Shown here piece after piece: positions 1 through 9,824 of a DNA stretch of 64,000 bases (positions are counted from its first letter, which is position 1; each line of letters starts with the position of its first letter). This DNA is from Phymatolithon calcareum. Taxonomy: Eukaryota > Rhodophyta > Florideophyceae > Hapalidiales. The position numbers and the translations under genes were made by a program. The stretch is taken from assembly GCA_977006965.1 (NCBI GenBank), contig OZ345368.1:2108001-2172000 (forward strand), written 5' to 3'. The notes below the pieces were generated by a model that was given only the letters and a program-made list of their open reading frames with translations, was not told the origin of the DNA and searched no databases.

Positions 1-717
1 GGATGGGCCGTGAACTTCAAACAGTGTACCGGAACGGAACAACACAGGTGTTCGGCGCGTTGAGAGAAGCGACACCACACCCAGCTTGTGCGGCCAATTG
101 CTTTCAGCACGAGAACAGGCGGGCAGAATCGATGTCGTCTGTTAAGGCGGCGACCTTGGAAGGGCCGTCGATCTTGAGGCGAACGCACGAAAAGAAAAGG
201 GACTGATCTGTCGCTAGGTTCTCTCCCTACCGGCTTGCACGGAAGAAGAAGGGATCAGAAAGGGATCGAAAGTCTCCAACTCCGCGTGGCCGAGGGAATT
301 CACAGGCTTGATGCGTGTATGATCCAAGCACTCGAGCCGAATTCCAGAAACCTGCACCTTCCTTTACTAAGAGGAAGGGAAAAACTATCTTATATACTAC
401 GAGCAAAGCGAAAGTTCTACATGCGCGTGGGACACGTTGCACGTGTGGCCCAGCCGATCACCTTGACAGGGAAACTTGAGTCGCATGCCTTTGATTCGGC
501 GTTCCATTTGGATCGCGATCAAAGTTCGTGGTGTACAGTCGCCAGAAAAAAAGCGCTTACTGCTTTCCGTTCAGACTCCGCCTTGCTGTCGAGTCCGTGA
601 ATGGGGCAGAAACGGGAAAATAAATGCAGTCGGCGCGACAGAAGGAATGTGCATGTGAGATGCATCTACGCCGTGAAGCTTTCAATTAAGCTATTCATTT
701 GAAACGGATCATGTTTA
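1..717. other. No recognised gene
   Basis: I recognise nothing here. A 121-codon open frame on the plus strand (235-600) and an overlapping minus-strand frame (227-442) are both open, so neither has support. The stretch lies upstream of a decayed Gypsy pol and could hold its degraded gag or protease part, but no zinc knuckle or D-S/T-G protease motif is visible. Confidence 0.5.
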
Positions 718-3460
718 GTGCTACGAAAAACAATTTGGTATGTCACTAATTCAAAGATGGATTTAACTTTATTGGGTAGGCATATATTGAAAGCATTGCC
801 GCTTGAACCTGGAACTATACTTCGACCTACATTTGAGAAGGACGGAGGATTTGTCGATATTGACAACTATATCCCTAATCAAATCCTGGAAGAAGGAACC
901 ATCGCATATTTCATGAACCAGGGAGTTTTGCACGGTGCGTCTAATGGCAAAGACGAGAGGTCCAATAACCTGGAAGATGGATTTTTTGTCGACCTTGGGG
1001 AAGATTATCCTGCTGAATTGGAAACCGCTGCTCTCTAAATGCTAAAGGATGCAGAAGAGAATGGAATGAATGACGGTTCCCACGAAAAACTATCGGAACA
1101 AGTGAACGAGTATAAGGACATTTTTCGAATTCGGCTGCGGAATGACGCTCTTGTACAGGTCGAGCCAATCATAGTGCAATTAAAAATCGACCATAGACCG
1201 CTTATTTCTAGGAAAAGGAAGTATGCCGAAGACCAAAGGAAATTTTTATACGCCTATGTAGACCACCTGATCGAATTCGGGTTTATTGAAGAGGAGTAGA
1301 ATCCCACGTTTGCTTCTGCACCTTTACAAATACCGAAGTTTGCGTCTTCTAAGTTTCGCTTAACGCTTGACGTGCGGCCAATCAATTCTGCGAAAGTTCC
1401 TATGGCGTGGCCAATGCCTCACATAGACTCGGAATTATTGGTCCTCGCGGGATATAAGTGCTATACGTCAATTGATTTCGTCTCAGGATTCTGGCAGCTC
1501 CCTCTCGATGCCAAATCCCAAATGTACCACAGTTTTCTAAACCCCAGGGGTGTATCCCGCCCAACGCTAACACTAAAATGCACCAAAAATAGCGCAGCCA
1601 ACTTTCAGTGTCGTATTGAGCCGCGTTTCGCAGAAATCCAGCAAAATCTAAAGGCATGGCTGTACGACTTCTTAAATCACGCAAAAACGGAAGATGAATA
1701 AATCTAGTGTCTTATGAAGGTTTTCCAAGTCTGCCGATCTCACAACCGAAAGCTTTCTGTGCTAAAAACTGTGCACTTTGGCCTCCGAGTTAAATGATGT
1801 GGCAGAATCATCGACTGACAAGGATTTATATTTGATTCGAGAGGACTCTCGAGCATTCTTGAAGTTTCGATGCCAATGAAGGCAGGGGAGGTAAGTCAGT
1901 TCATTTACTGCGCACAGTGAATGTCGTCGAAAACTCCAGTCTTCACACGCAGAATTACTCCTCTGAGAGACGGTCTAGAAGAAGCATAAAAGAAGTCGGG
2001 CAAGAGGACTACGAAGAGAGTGGCCAACATGCATCTTTCCTAATTTTCGCGGGGTGCCCGCTACGAAACATGTTACATCGAGATCAATGAGAGCCTAAAA
2101 TCGGCAACTGTCCGCTCTCATCGAGATATGTCAACGGCCATATGTATCTATACATATGAATCACGGTCATTATCACGCAATATGCAACGGATCAACTCAA
2201 AGCGGTAACAATGGAACAAAATCATGCACCAATAGTATTTCTCAGTGCGCAGTTCAAGGACGCATTGAGCAGATGGACTACCTTCGAGAAAGAAGCTTTT
2301 GAAATTTATGAAGTCTTTCGAAAAACAGATTATATGATAATCTCTAAACAGTCAATCCATCTCTACACCGACCATCGAAATCTTCTATTCGTCTTCAATC
2401 CTCACGCTCAAGAGCCTCCGCTCGGAAGACATATCATATCCAAAGTTGAGCGACGGGGACTTTATCTCTCAAAGTTTCAATATGTTCTTGAGCACGTGGT
2501 TGGGGATTAGAACATTATTGCAGACATAAGACGCGATAGATGCGGGGGTATCGGGAACACCGAGGTGCATGGCGAATGACTGCCTTGCTACATACTTCGG
2601 ATCTTGTCTCCTCCCCAGCGGATGATGACTTCGTCTCGCCAAACCTGAGCGATATTCAGGAAGTACAACAAAAGTCTGAATAGACCAGGGATGCTAACAA
2701 AGATGGCTATTCGAAACGGAAAAATATGAACTCGGACAAAGGATCACAACCGCCAGTACAGGCTTCTCGTCACTGCACATGCAGGATCGAAAGGCCACTG
2801 AGGAGCCGATGCTAATCTGGACATGCTCCAAGAAAACTACTATTGGAAATCAATGAATGACGACTGTCGAGAATTCGTCAAGTGCTGTATTCAATGCTTA
2901 GTATAGATGGCCGGTGATAAGGTCCCTCGGCTTCTCCCCACAACTATACAAGAATCAAGCCCAAATGAAGTATTGCACTTTCATCTCATTTATATGAGAA
3001 CAGCTTCAGGCGAAAACAAAAACTTCTCGTCGTGAAGGAAGACCTTTTTGTATATGTATTGTTGAAGCCGTGTGCAAGTTGCAAATCATCGGTGGTTACC
3101 AATTCTTTTATGAAATGGATAAGCACATACGCAATCATGAATTTCTGGGTATCCGATCAAGGATTTCATTTTAAGACCAAGGTGATGAAGGAGATATCAA
3201 CACAGCTCAAGATCAACGACTACATCGTGGTGTCATTCTCTTCTTGGGGTAATGGTACTTTTGAGCGTGTCATGCGAGAGATCAGAGGCGCGGCCACCGC
3301 TCTACTTTCCGAGTTTAAGATCGGATGGCAAGATTTGGAGATTGTCGTATCTCTCATTCAACGCATAATTAATGAGTCGCCTGTTACCAGACTTAAAAAG
3401 TACAAGGATGTCACTACTCATACACAACTGCAAGTAATGACTGGAGCACCGCGAAAATTT
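718..3460 (+). pseudogene. Decayed Gypsy (Ty3-type) retrotransposon pol
   Basis: This is a relic of a Gypsy polyprotein: reverse transcriptase, RNase H, integrase. In order, the RT fingers and palm are seen at 1039-1701 (FRLTLDVRPINS, then SIDFVSGFWQLPL, which holds the first catalytic Asp). The RT connection continues at about 1710-1980 (VKWCGRIIDK-like reading). RNase H is at 2211-2510 (LYTDHRNLLFVFNP). A C-terminal half of the H2C2 zinc finger is near 2840-2905 (CCIQC), and the integrase core is at 3032-3455 (NFWVSDQGFHFK; WGNGTFERVMREI). The RT segments share one frame but are cut by stops at 1036 and 1297; RNase H and integrase lie in other frames. It is therefore dead. The motif style resembles Gypsy elements of oomycetes and algae. 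No LTRs were found. It runs straight into Copia sequence at about 3460. Confidence 0.85.
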
Positions 3461-5194
3461 GCTCTCAGAGAAGGCATACAGATATCGCGCTCAGTACAAA
3501 ACAGTCCACACATGAACGGACAGGCAGAGCGAGCTATTCGCACGCTGAAAGACTGCATCCGCACTCAGCTTGCATACGCGCGACTCCCACATGGATATTG
3601 GGAACACGCTCTCGAGGATTGCATTGCCAAGAGAAACGCAACGCCAAAGAGCGGAAAAATCAAGTCACCCCACCAATCCCTCTTCGGAACGCCGTACAAG
3701 CTTCCGCTTATGCTGCCCTTCGGATCAAAAGGCTCTGTCCCAAGCAAATCTAAAACCATGCAGAGCTTTACCCCGCGCGGCATTGCCTGCCGCTACTTAG
3801 CTCCGATTTCCAAATCTACCATTAACGTGCTCGACATTACAAAGCGCAAGGCCATAGATGCTCGTGCCGCTGAGTTCGTTCCGACACGCGATCCTAGACG
3901 CCCACTTGAAAAACAGTCCGAAATCGGCAGCTCAGTCGGCTCCGCCCGCCTGAGCACCCTACCGCCCACAAAAGACGAACAAGCTTCAGGAATCAAGAGA
4001 CACTTTGCAAACAAGCCTACAGACCAGAAAAAGGCTACAGTCGCTACCCAGATGCGGTCACTCAGACCGCGCAGTACACTTTTCCTCCCACCACGTTATC
4101 TAGATGACAGCACGACAGACCCTACCGCTCCCGAACACACCGCAGCCACGAAAACCCCGTCCTTCGAGCCATCGCCGCCGCATCGGCCATCCAGCAGTAG
4201 CTGGGCGGCCTCAGCGCAATGTGACGAAGAGCCGCATGTTGCTGCTATCAGCGCTGATCTCGAAACGCCAATGCCCCCACCGTCAGACCCGCGGTCAACC
4301 AAGCAGGCCCTTCGCGGGCGCTTCGCGCAGAAACAAGCCCATGACGCTTTTATTGACCGAATGGTTGCCCTTGGCGCATTGGCGTTCACCACACCTCAGC
4401 CCAGCGACAAGCCAGTTCAGAACACCTGGAGCTACAGACACAAGACCAACGCTGAAGGATACCTCACCGGCTTCTCTGCACGCTGCACAGCCCGCGGATA
4501 TTTAATGCAACCGGGAGTGCACTTCGACGGCGAGCGAACTGCAGCTCAATCGCCTTCGCATGCTGCTCGACGCTTCCTCTATGCCAACGCCGCACTGCGA
4601 GGTGAGCAAATCCGCAGCGTCGACGTCCCGAGCGCTTACCCTCGTGCTCCTTCGGACCCTCGGTTTCGCGTAACTATGAAACAGCCGCGCCGCTCCGATG
4701 GCACCTTTACCGCACCAGGAAAGCTTGTGCTGATACAAAGGGCACAGATGGGCAGCCCGGACGGTGGATTTTTATGGGAACGCCACCGCAACGCTAAGCT
4801 GCCTGAGTGGGGCTGGAAGGCAATCAAAGCAGAGCCTGGTTACTTCGTACACACGGATCCCTCTATCGGCGCCACCGCTCGCCTACTAGCCGATACCGAC
4901 GACTTTGTTCTAACATCCTCGGACAAGTCATACCTACAGCGCCTGATAACCAAACTAATGAATGAATGGCAGGTCACGGAGCAGGTTCCAGTCGACCAGC
5001 ACATGGGCGTCGCCATAGAGCGCCCGCGCACCGGCGTCAAACTGTCAGTCCCCAAGCACATCGAGCAGCTTTTGCGCCAATTCGGCTTGTCAGACGGCAA
5101 TCCATGCGCAATGCCGCACGACCCTCAAACCGATCTATCTGCCCGAAAGCCGGGAGAGGCGCTTCTCAGCTCTACAGGAGTGGAATCGGCCTAG
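3032..5194 (+). CDS. Chimeric open frame: Gypsy integrase core joined to Copia integrase-RT
   Basis: This uninterrupted 720-codon frame joins two unrelated retrotransposon superfamilies. Residues 1 to about 143 are a Gypsy integrase core (WVSDQGFHFK; WGNGTFERVMREI). From about residue 145 the protein is Copia integrase C-terminal half (QNSPHMNGQAERAIRTLKD), then the Copia linker, then Copia RT (residues about 440-715; SVDVPSAYPRAP is the motif A region, ADTDDFVL the degenerate catalytic box). The junction is near 3460, with no LTR, poly(A) or target duplication visible. A product would have two partial integrases, so function is unlikely. It most probably reflects an insertion or recombination that happened to keep frame. 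Translation start is uncertain, since upstream Gypsy sequence is frameshifted. Confidence 0.75.
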   Translation: MKEDLFVYVLLKPCASCKSSVVTNSFMKWISTYAIMNFWVSDQGFHFKTKVMKEISTQLKINDYIVVSFSSWGNGTFERVMREIRGAATALLSEFKIGWQDLEIVVSLIQRIINESPVTRLKKYKDVTTHTQLQVMTGAPRKFALREGIQISRSVQNSPHMNGQAERAIRTLKDCIRTQLAYARLPHGYWEHALEDCIAKRNATPKSGKIKSPHQSLFGTPYKLPLMLPFGSKGSVPSKSKTMQSFTPRGIACRYLAPISKSTINVLDITKRKAIDARAAEFVPTRDPRRPLEKQSEIGSSVGSARLSTLPPTKDEQASGIKRHFANKPTDQKKATVATQMRSLRPRSTLFLPPRYLDDSTTDPTAPEHTAATKTPSFEPSPPHRPSSSSWAASAQCDEEPHVAAISADLETPMPPPSDPRSTKQALRGRFAQKQAHDAFIDRMVALGALAFTTPQPSDKPVQNTWSYRHKTNAEGYLTGFSARCTARGYLMQPGVHFDGERTAAQSPSHAARRFLYANAALRGEQIRSVDVPSAYPRAPSDPRFRVTMKQPRRSDGTFTAPGKLVLIQRAQMGSPDGGFLWERHRNAKLPEWGWKAIKAEPGYFVHTDPSIGATARLLADTDDFVLTSSDKSYLQRLITKLMNEWQVTEQVPVDQHMGVAIERPRTGVKLSVPKHIEQLLRQFGLSDGNPCAMPHDPQTDLSARKPGEALLSSTGVESA

Positions 5195-5831
5195 CCCGTT
5201 TCATCGCCGACACCGTAGTGTATGAGATCGCTTATATCTCAAGCCATCTCCCACGCTTCCTCGACGCACCCACCCAACGCCACATGACAGCACTCAAACG
5301 GCTCGTCCGCTACCTCTCCGGGCGAAAGGATGCCAGCATTACCTACTCGCACGGCGCCGACCCAGTACTGCGCGCGTATTCTGACAGCGACTGGGCAGCG
5401 TGCTCGAGCACGCGAAAGTCGCGCACTGGCGTCGCCGTCACATACGCAGGAGATCTGATTACTGGAAGAGCAAGCTCCAGGAGTCAATCTCGTTATCTTC
5501 TGCGGAAGCAGAATATACCGCTGCCTCCGAGGCAGCTCGGATCATTGTATGGCTCTACAACCTGGCCAACGAGTGGAAGATACCGATTCGCGCCCGTATC
5601 AAGCTGGGAGTCGACAACAAAGCCGCTATCTCAATGTCCGTGGCAAACGGCTCCACAACGCGCAGCAAACATATCGATATTAAGTCGCGCTACATAACAG
5701 AGCAGGTCCAACGCGGCTTGATCGATATACAACACATCCCTGGCACGAGGCAGCCGGCTGATATTTTCACAAAGCCCCTAGGCAAGCAGAAGTTCCTCGA
5801 CAATCTGCGAATCATCCGCAATCACGACTAA
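3461..5831 (+). pseudogene. 5'-truncated Copia retrotransposon pol (integrase C-part, RT, RNase H)
   Basis: This is the 3' part of a Copia polyprotein. Integrase remains begin with NSPHMNGQAERAIRTL and continue through the Copia GKx-type domain (SFTPRGIACRYLAP). A proline/serine-rich linker follows, then RT. Frame breaks occur at about 5170 (RT continues as IGLARFIADT in the next frame) and about 5460 (RNase H continues as SLSSAEAEYTAASEAARI). RNase H carries the acidic residues of AYSDSDWA, SSAEAEY and GVDNKAA. The C-terminus QPADIFTKPLGKQKF and the stop at 5829-5831 are typical of Copia. Gag, protease and the integrase N-part are missing, replaced by Gypsy sequence. This is a different Copia family from the element at 36.5-51.4 kb. 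Confidence 0.88.
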
Positions 5832-6054
5832 GAGCCTTACCGGGGGTGCTAGTCCTACATATTCCCAGTCTCTTAATCGTTTTTCTTGCTAGTCCTACAT
5901 CACCCACATATCGAGAGACTCGAGTGCATTGCGCACATGGGTGATCGCATGACCCGCCAGCCACATATCTGGCTGGCGAACAAAGCACGCGACACACTGT
6001 GCCACGCAGCCGACAGGCACATCAGCGCTCTAGCCTACATATAGCTAGAGTTCC
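5832..6054 (+). other. Copia 3' untranslated/LTR remnant (tentative)
   Basis: Directly after the Copia stop, the 14-bp string TGCTAGTCCTACAT occurs twice (5847-5860 and 5887-5900), and a perfect short palindrome (CGCCAGCC...GGCTGGCG) lies at 5955-5978. The first repeat follows a G-rich run, the position where a polypurine tract and 3' LTR would be expected. No matching 5' LTR exists because the element is truncated, so the LTR call cannot be confirmed. The minus-strand LINE relic begins at about 6055. Confidence 0.35.
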
Positions 6055-7310
6055 ACCATTCCAATAAACCAAGGAACTAGTCTCCACAGCTCCGGCAACT
6101 TTTTCTTCAGTCGCTCGAGGAAGATATCCCTCAGGACGCTGTCATACACTGCCGACAAGTCAAGTACAGTAACGAAAGGGTGACAATTTTGCGTAGTACT
6201 CTTTGCGCGAAGTATGGCCAAATATGTGCTCTTGTCTCTCCGAGAACCCAGTTGTACTCTGTTAAACCGGTAGTGATCCCTTATGTATGAGTCTAGGGCG
6301 GAATCGATTATCTTCCTGACCTGATTCAGTAGAGAGATATGCCTATAGTTGGCCGCAATGTGTGCTGGATCTTTCTTGTAGAGGGGAATAAGTGTTGCTT
6401 GCCGTCATTGTCGTGGGAAGCACCTCAGTCGCCCGCATGTCTCCCACAGAACCAGAATCAATTCGAAACCGACCTCCTTGTTTGCATGTAGCATCTCCAC
6501 AGCAACGCCGGCTGGGCCCACAGCTTTTCGTCTTGGCGCTCTGTTAAAGGCTCTTCGAAGATGCCTCCTCATTGCTCTGTTAAAGGGCAAACCTTTCAAG
6601 GGTCACATTCCAATCCTTCTCCGCTTTGCACACGTTCGAGATTTACGCGGAAAACTTGCTCGGGTGTACTGGAGCTCCTAGGGCCCGGTTCTTACCAGTT
6701 CATCGCTCCTTGGACTTCATAACCTTGCTCGCGACATTTGCAGCCTCAACGGGGCCCATCTTCTCGATTCGTTCTATACATTTTTCAAATTGGTTCTCCT
6801 TCAATTTCTTTACCTTTTTCTGGATCAGCGCTTTGACTTTTTTCAGCTCAGCTTTGTCTGCTTGGAGACCCATCCTTTGTACCCTTTTGTAAATCCTTGT
6901 TCTTTTCTTGGCTCATTGATCGAGCTCTCTGTTCCAGAACGTCTTGTATCGTCCCGGCCTGTGCTTGTCGGGGGTCCAGGGCTTTGTGATCTTGACGCAT
7001 AGAATTTTGTACCAAGCATTGAGGTCATCTTCATTGATACAAGCGCGCAGTTTTTGGATCATCTCTGGGGCCCACGAGGATATTTCCGCACTGGCTTGTG
7101 CCGCTCGTTCTGGGAATTTCCTTGCTGCTCTTGATATGAACTTTTCCTTCTGCTGTGCGACGATTTTGTGATTCAAGAATCGCATTCGAACTCGTGACAC
7201 GAAAAACCCCGTATGGAGAACTTACGCGGCGTGTGATCGTTCCCCTGTGTCTGTCAACCACTCGAGTCCCATTTGTGAGAGTGATACCTTTATTCTTTGG
7301 TTCAGGCAAG
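6055..7310 (-). pseudogene. LINE (non-LTR) reverse transcriptase relic, same family as 22.8-26.6 kb
   Basis: Read on the minus strand, this is a decayed copy of the LINE-A ORF2. From 5' to 3' it has the pre-RT basic region (6913-7200; FISRAARKF, TKPWTPDKHRPGRYKTF), the RT N-part (6405-6599; AFNRAPRRKAVGPAGVAVEM), and RT motif A with motif 1/2 surroundings at about 6060-6400 in broken frames (LDSYIR, VTVLDLSAVYD). Nearly every block aligns with the better copy at 22760-24361. It lacks the catalytic box and C-terminus, has frameshifts and stops, and its 3' end abuts Copia sequence. Confidence 0.85.
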
Positions 7311-7773
7311 GTTGCTGCTTATACCAATTCGGTAGTGCTTCATTACGTGTATCCACACTTGTCGATTGCCAAAATCAGGTATACATTACGTGCCCTATGT
7401 AGCCTTCGCAATGATACCGTTACATTTTCAAATCTAGATATTACGCGTAGCCTGATATAGGCACATGAACTAGTTGCATGCAACGCGCTAGGAACAATAC
7501 CCTACAGTAAGTGCTATTGTTTTACAGGCGCAAAGCCGCCAACCTCCCAATAGCAGATGATCTGGTCGGCCTGACTGGAATCATTGTCGCGCAGAAACCG
7601 CGTCTGCACTCATCTCGTGAGCAGTTTGAGTGCAATGGCAATCCAATGACGTATGAAACGAAATGGCAAATAGAAAAGCAAGCTCGTCATGAACGGCCAT
7701 AGCTTGCTCCACATATTGTTTCGATGCGCCCAAGCGCGAGAGCCAGGTTGCAAGGGTTTCTTAGTATCGTAGC
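7311..7773. other. No recognised gene
   Basis: I see no gene or repeat here. Short open frames on both strands (for example 7155-7460 plus) have no recognisable motif. Confidence 0.4.
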
Positions 7774-8018
7774 GCAACACCACAATGGCACTGCCCAGAA
7801 AGGAATAGTACTACATCGTCATGGACTTGTTCCGCGTGACAAGCTCATTGAGACGGTCGGCAAACTATTCCAATGAGAACGGATATTTGATGATTTTATT
7901 TTTGAAATATCCGTTCTCATTGCAATAGTTTGCCGACCGTCTCAATGAGCTTGTCACGCGGAACAAGTCAATGACGATGTCGTACTATTCCTTTCTGGGC
8001 AGTGCCATTGTGGTGTTG
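7774..8018. repeat. Near-perfect long inverted repeat with a LINE 3'-tail at its centre
   Basis: The left arm 7774-7888 (115 bp) and right arm 7905-8018 are reverse complements with only a few mismatches. The 16-nt spacer and arm tips (ATTTGATGATTTTATTTTTG) match the terminal bases of the T1 LINE 3' end seen, for example, at 9825 and 13539. So non-repetitive flanking DNA has been inverted and duplicated around a LINE-tail remnant. The right arm abuts the FAD-oxidase fragment. Transcribed RNA would fold into a hairpin of over 100 bp. Confidence 0.9.
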
Positions 8019-8382
8019 ACTCGTGTTTCACGGCCATGGCAGATATTTCCTTCACATGAATCGTAACCTCATACGCAATTCCCAACATGCCGTATCCCGT
8101 TCGCATAGCCGCGAGCAACTCCGGATCGCTGTCATCCGTCACCTCAGGCAGCGGCCCATCGGGTTGCACAGCCTTTATCCCGATGCAATGCGTGCTGAAA
8201 TGCCATGATCCCGCTTTCCTTTGTCGAAATAAGAGGCGTCCATTGTGGCTGTCGTGGCGCTCGCCACTGTATTCTACGCTACGGATTTTCTCGACGGAGT
8301 GCGTATAGTACTTGGTCGCGTACATCCAATTTTGCAAACGCACTCCGGGTGCAGGGGCGAGTGGCATAGTGCCATAGTTCAT
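8019..8382 (-). pseudogene. Fragment of an FAD-linked oxidase (type-4 FAD-binding domain)
   Basis: On the minus strand an open frame (continuing artificially to 7954 inside the inverted repeat) contains a stretch typical of the C-terminal FAD-binding subdomain of lactone/alditol or berberine-bridge-type oxidases: FSTHCIGIKAVQPDG followed by DSDPELLAAMRTGYGM and LGIAYEVTIHV. The N-terminal half of the domain is weak and the substrate domain is absent. The gene part stops exactly at the edge of the inverted repeat, so it is a truncated relic of a host gene. Which member of the family it came from cannot be told. Confidence 0.55.
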
Positions 8383-9096
8383 CCTGTGTGGTCAGCAACA
8401 GCGGCGCAGACAGGCTGTCGATGCTTCGGTTCGATTCCCCACAGCAGAGTGGGTAGGCGATAGTCGGTCGCAGTCCAGAGGGACGTGCGGTTGTCGGCAG
8501 TCCAGAGGGACTGTAACCGGCGGTTCGAGAGTCGTGTAGACACCGTTACGGAAACGGGTTCGTAAGCGAAAGTGTTCCCAAAACGGCAGTGGCCGTCGTG
8601 GTCGAGAAGACCAACAAGAGCGAGGTGATTACCTTGGCGAAGGTAGGCAGGCGAGAGAGTCGGGAGAGAAGTCTTCGAAGCACACCAAAGTAGCTTTACT
8701 TAGTGTTAGACGTTCTGCCAGGGAGAGAGAAAGAGGAGAGAATGGAATACCGGATGAAGTAACACTGGAACTCGCCGGCCGTTCCTTATCATACATTTGA
8801 CACTGAGTATCAAATGTATGACAAGTAGAGGGAATGGAAACAGGATGACCGCGTGTAGATACAAACTAGCTTACAATGGCGAAAGGGTACCAGGCGACGT
8901 GCGTCAAGGTGATGACGTCGTCATGGTGAAAGTGCCGGCGTGGTCGTGGTCAGGGTGACCGCGTGCCACACCTGCTCCTTGCCGGGGACTTCCGAACAAG
9001 AAGGTACTGTTTGGCCAAATGCTCGATTCACGAACGCCCTTCTCGTTGTGAGGAAATTTGACTCCCACCGATCTCGGTCAGCGTGGGATGCCGCCT
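8383..9096. other. No recognised gene; small hairpin at 8790-8820
   Basis: There is no supported gene here. An 11-bp perfect inverted repeat with a 9-nt loop (ATACATTTGA / TCAAATGTAT) lies at 8790-8820. The 13-bp string CAGTCCAGAGGGA occurs twice near 8475 and 8500. Neither matches a family known to me. Confidence 0.4.
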
Positions 9097-9165
9097 GAGA
9101 GATTTTCCAAAGTTGGGGGCCCATGCAGTATTGTTGTATGCCCCCGCGACTTTGGAAAATCTCTC
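9097..9165. repeat. Imperfect inverted repeat (hairpin)
   Basis: The left arm 9097-9120 and right arm 9140-9165 pair almost fully (GAGAGATTTTCCAAAG, then a G-run against a C-run) around an approximately 19-nt loop. It is not linked to any gene I recognise and could be a foldback remnant or a terminal part of a small DNA transposon. Confidence 0.7.
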
Positions 9166-9231
9166 TGAGGAAATTCGCTATATAGACCGAAAAGGTAGAG
9201 AATTCCCTATTCCCCCTTGACGAATCATGAA

Positions 9232-9330
9232 AACGTAAGCGAAGGATTGTAGCGCAGCGAAAAGTCTCCCAGGTGCAATGATAATTGACTAAGGGAGCTT
9301 CAATAAAACAGAAATCCATCCATCCATCCT
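9232..9330 (+). mobile_element. LINE/SINE 3' end with CCAT-repeat tail (T4), copy 1
   Basis: About 90 bp, from AAACGTAAGCGAAGGATTG to AATAAAACAGAAAT, matches 19971-20062 on the opposite strand. This copy ends in a short CCAT tandem tail (9315-9328). The other copy has only a degenerate CCAAT tail. A conserved 3' end followed by a simple-sequence tail is characteristic of some LINEs and SINEs that do not use poly(A). The parent element is not in the window. Confidence 0.65.
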
Positions 9331-9811
9331 TGATGAATCTTCTACTTGTTATGATATGCGCTAGATAACCCTAGATAAAACTCGCGACGCCAGCGCAGAA
9401 GCTTCTTTTGGAGCCAGCGGTCATCGAAAGTGGCACGCAGACTTGCGCTCTTCGCAGCGAAGTGACAGTTATCAGCGACTACCTCGCTAGCTCTTACCGC
9501 CACTTTGAAGAGCAACAGCAGCCATGTAGCCGCGTTGTCGCTGCAATTTTGTGCGCTTCTATACGCCTGGTGCAGCATCGCGTCGCGTTCGACCAGTGGA
9601 ACAAGCACTGGTTCCGGCAGCATCACGCGTATTGCAGTCTCTGGTGACCAGTTAATACAGGATGATTTGGTGCCGCTTGACCTTGTCGCTAAGTCGGGCC
9701 GCAAGCACAAGAAGCCCTACATGCAATCCGAAATGACGGCCCGTCACTGCTTCTCATGGGAAAACATCGGTGAGTTCTCAAAGACATGCTGAAACACACC
9801 CACAAAGTTGC
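9331..9811. other. Unrecognised; open frame on minus strand 9342-9710
   Basis: A 122-codon minus-strand frame overlaps two plus-strand frames. I recognise no domain. It has no repeat partner in the window, so it may be unique host sequence next to the T1 insertion at 9825. Confidence 0.3.
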
Positions 9812-9824
9812 TCAGTCCATGATG

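Noticed and set aside
4104-4505. 133-codon open frame overlapping the Copia ORF, and the opposite-strand frames at 4096-4392 and 4840-5100
   Set aside because: These are other-frame shadows of the GC-rich Copia coding sequence, which has clear domain matches.
8425-8450. GGTTCGATTCC resembling a tRNA T-loop/B box
   Set aside because: The bases on either side do not form a T stem, and no D arm, anticodon arm or acceptor stem can be drawn around it.
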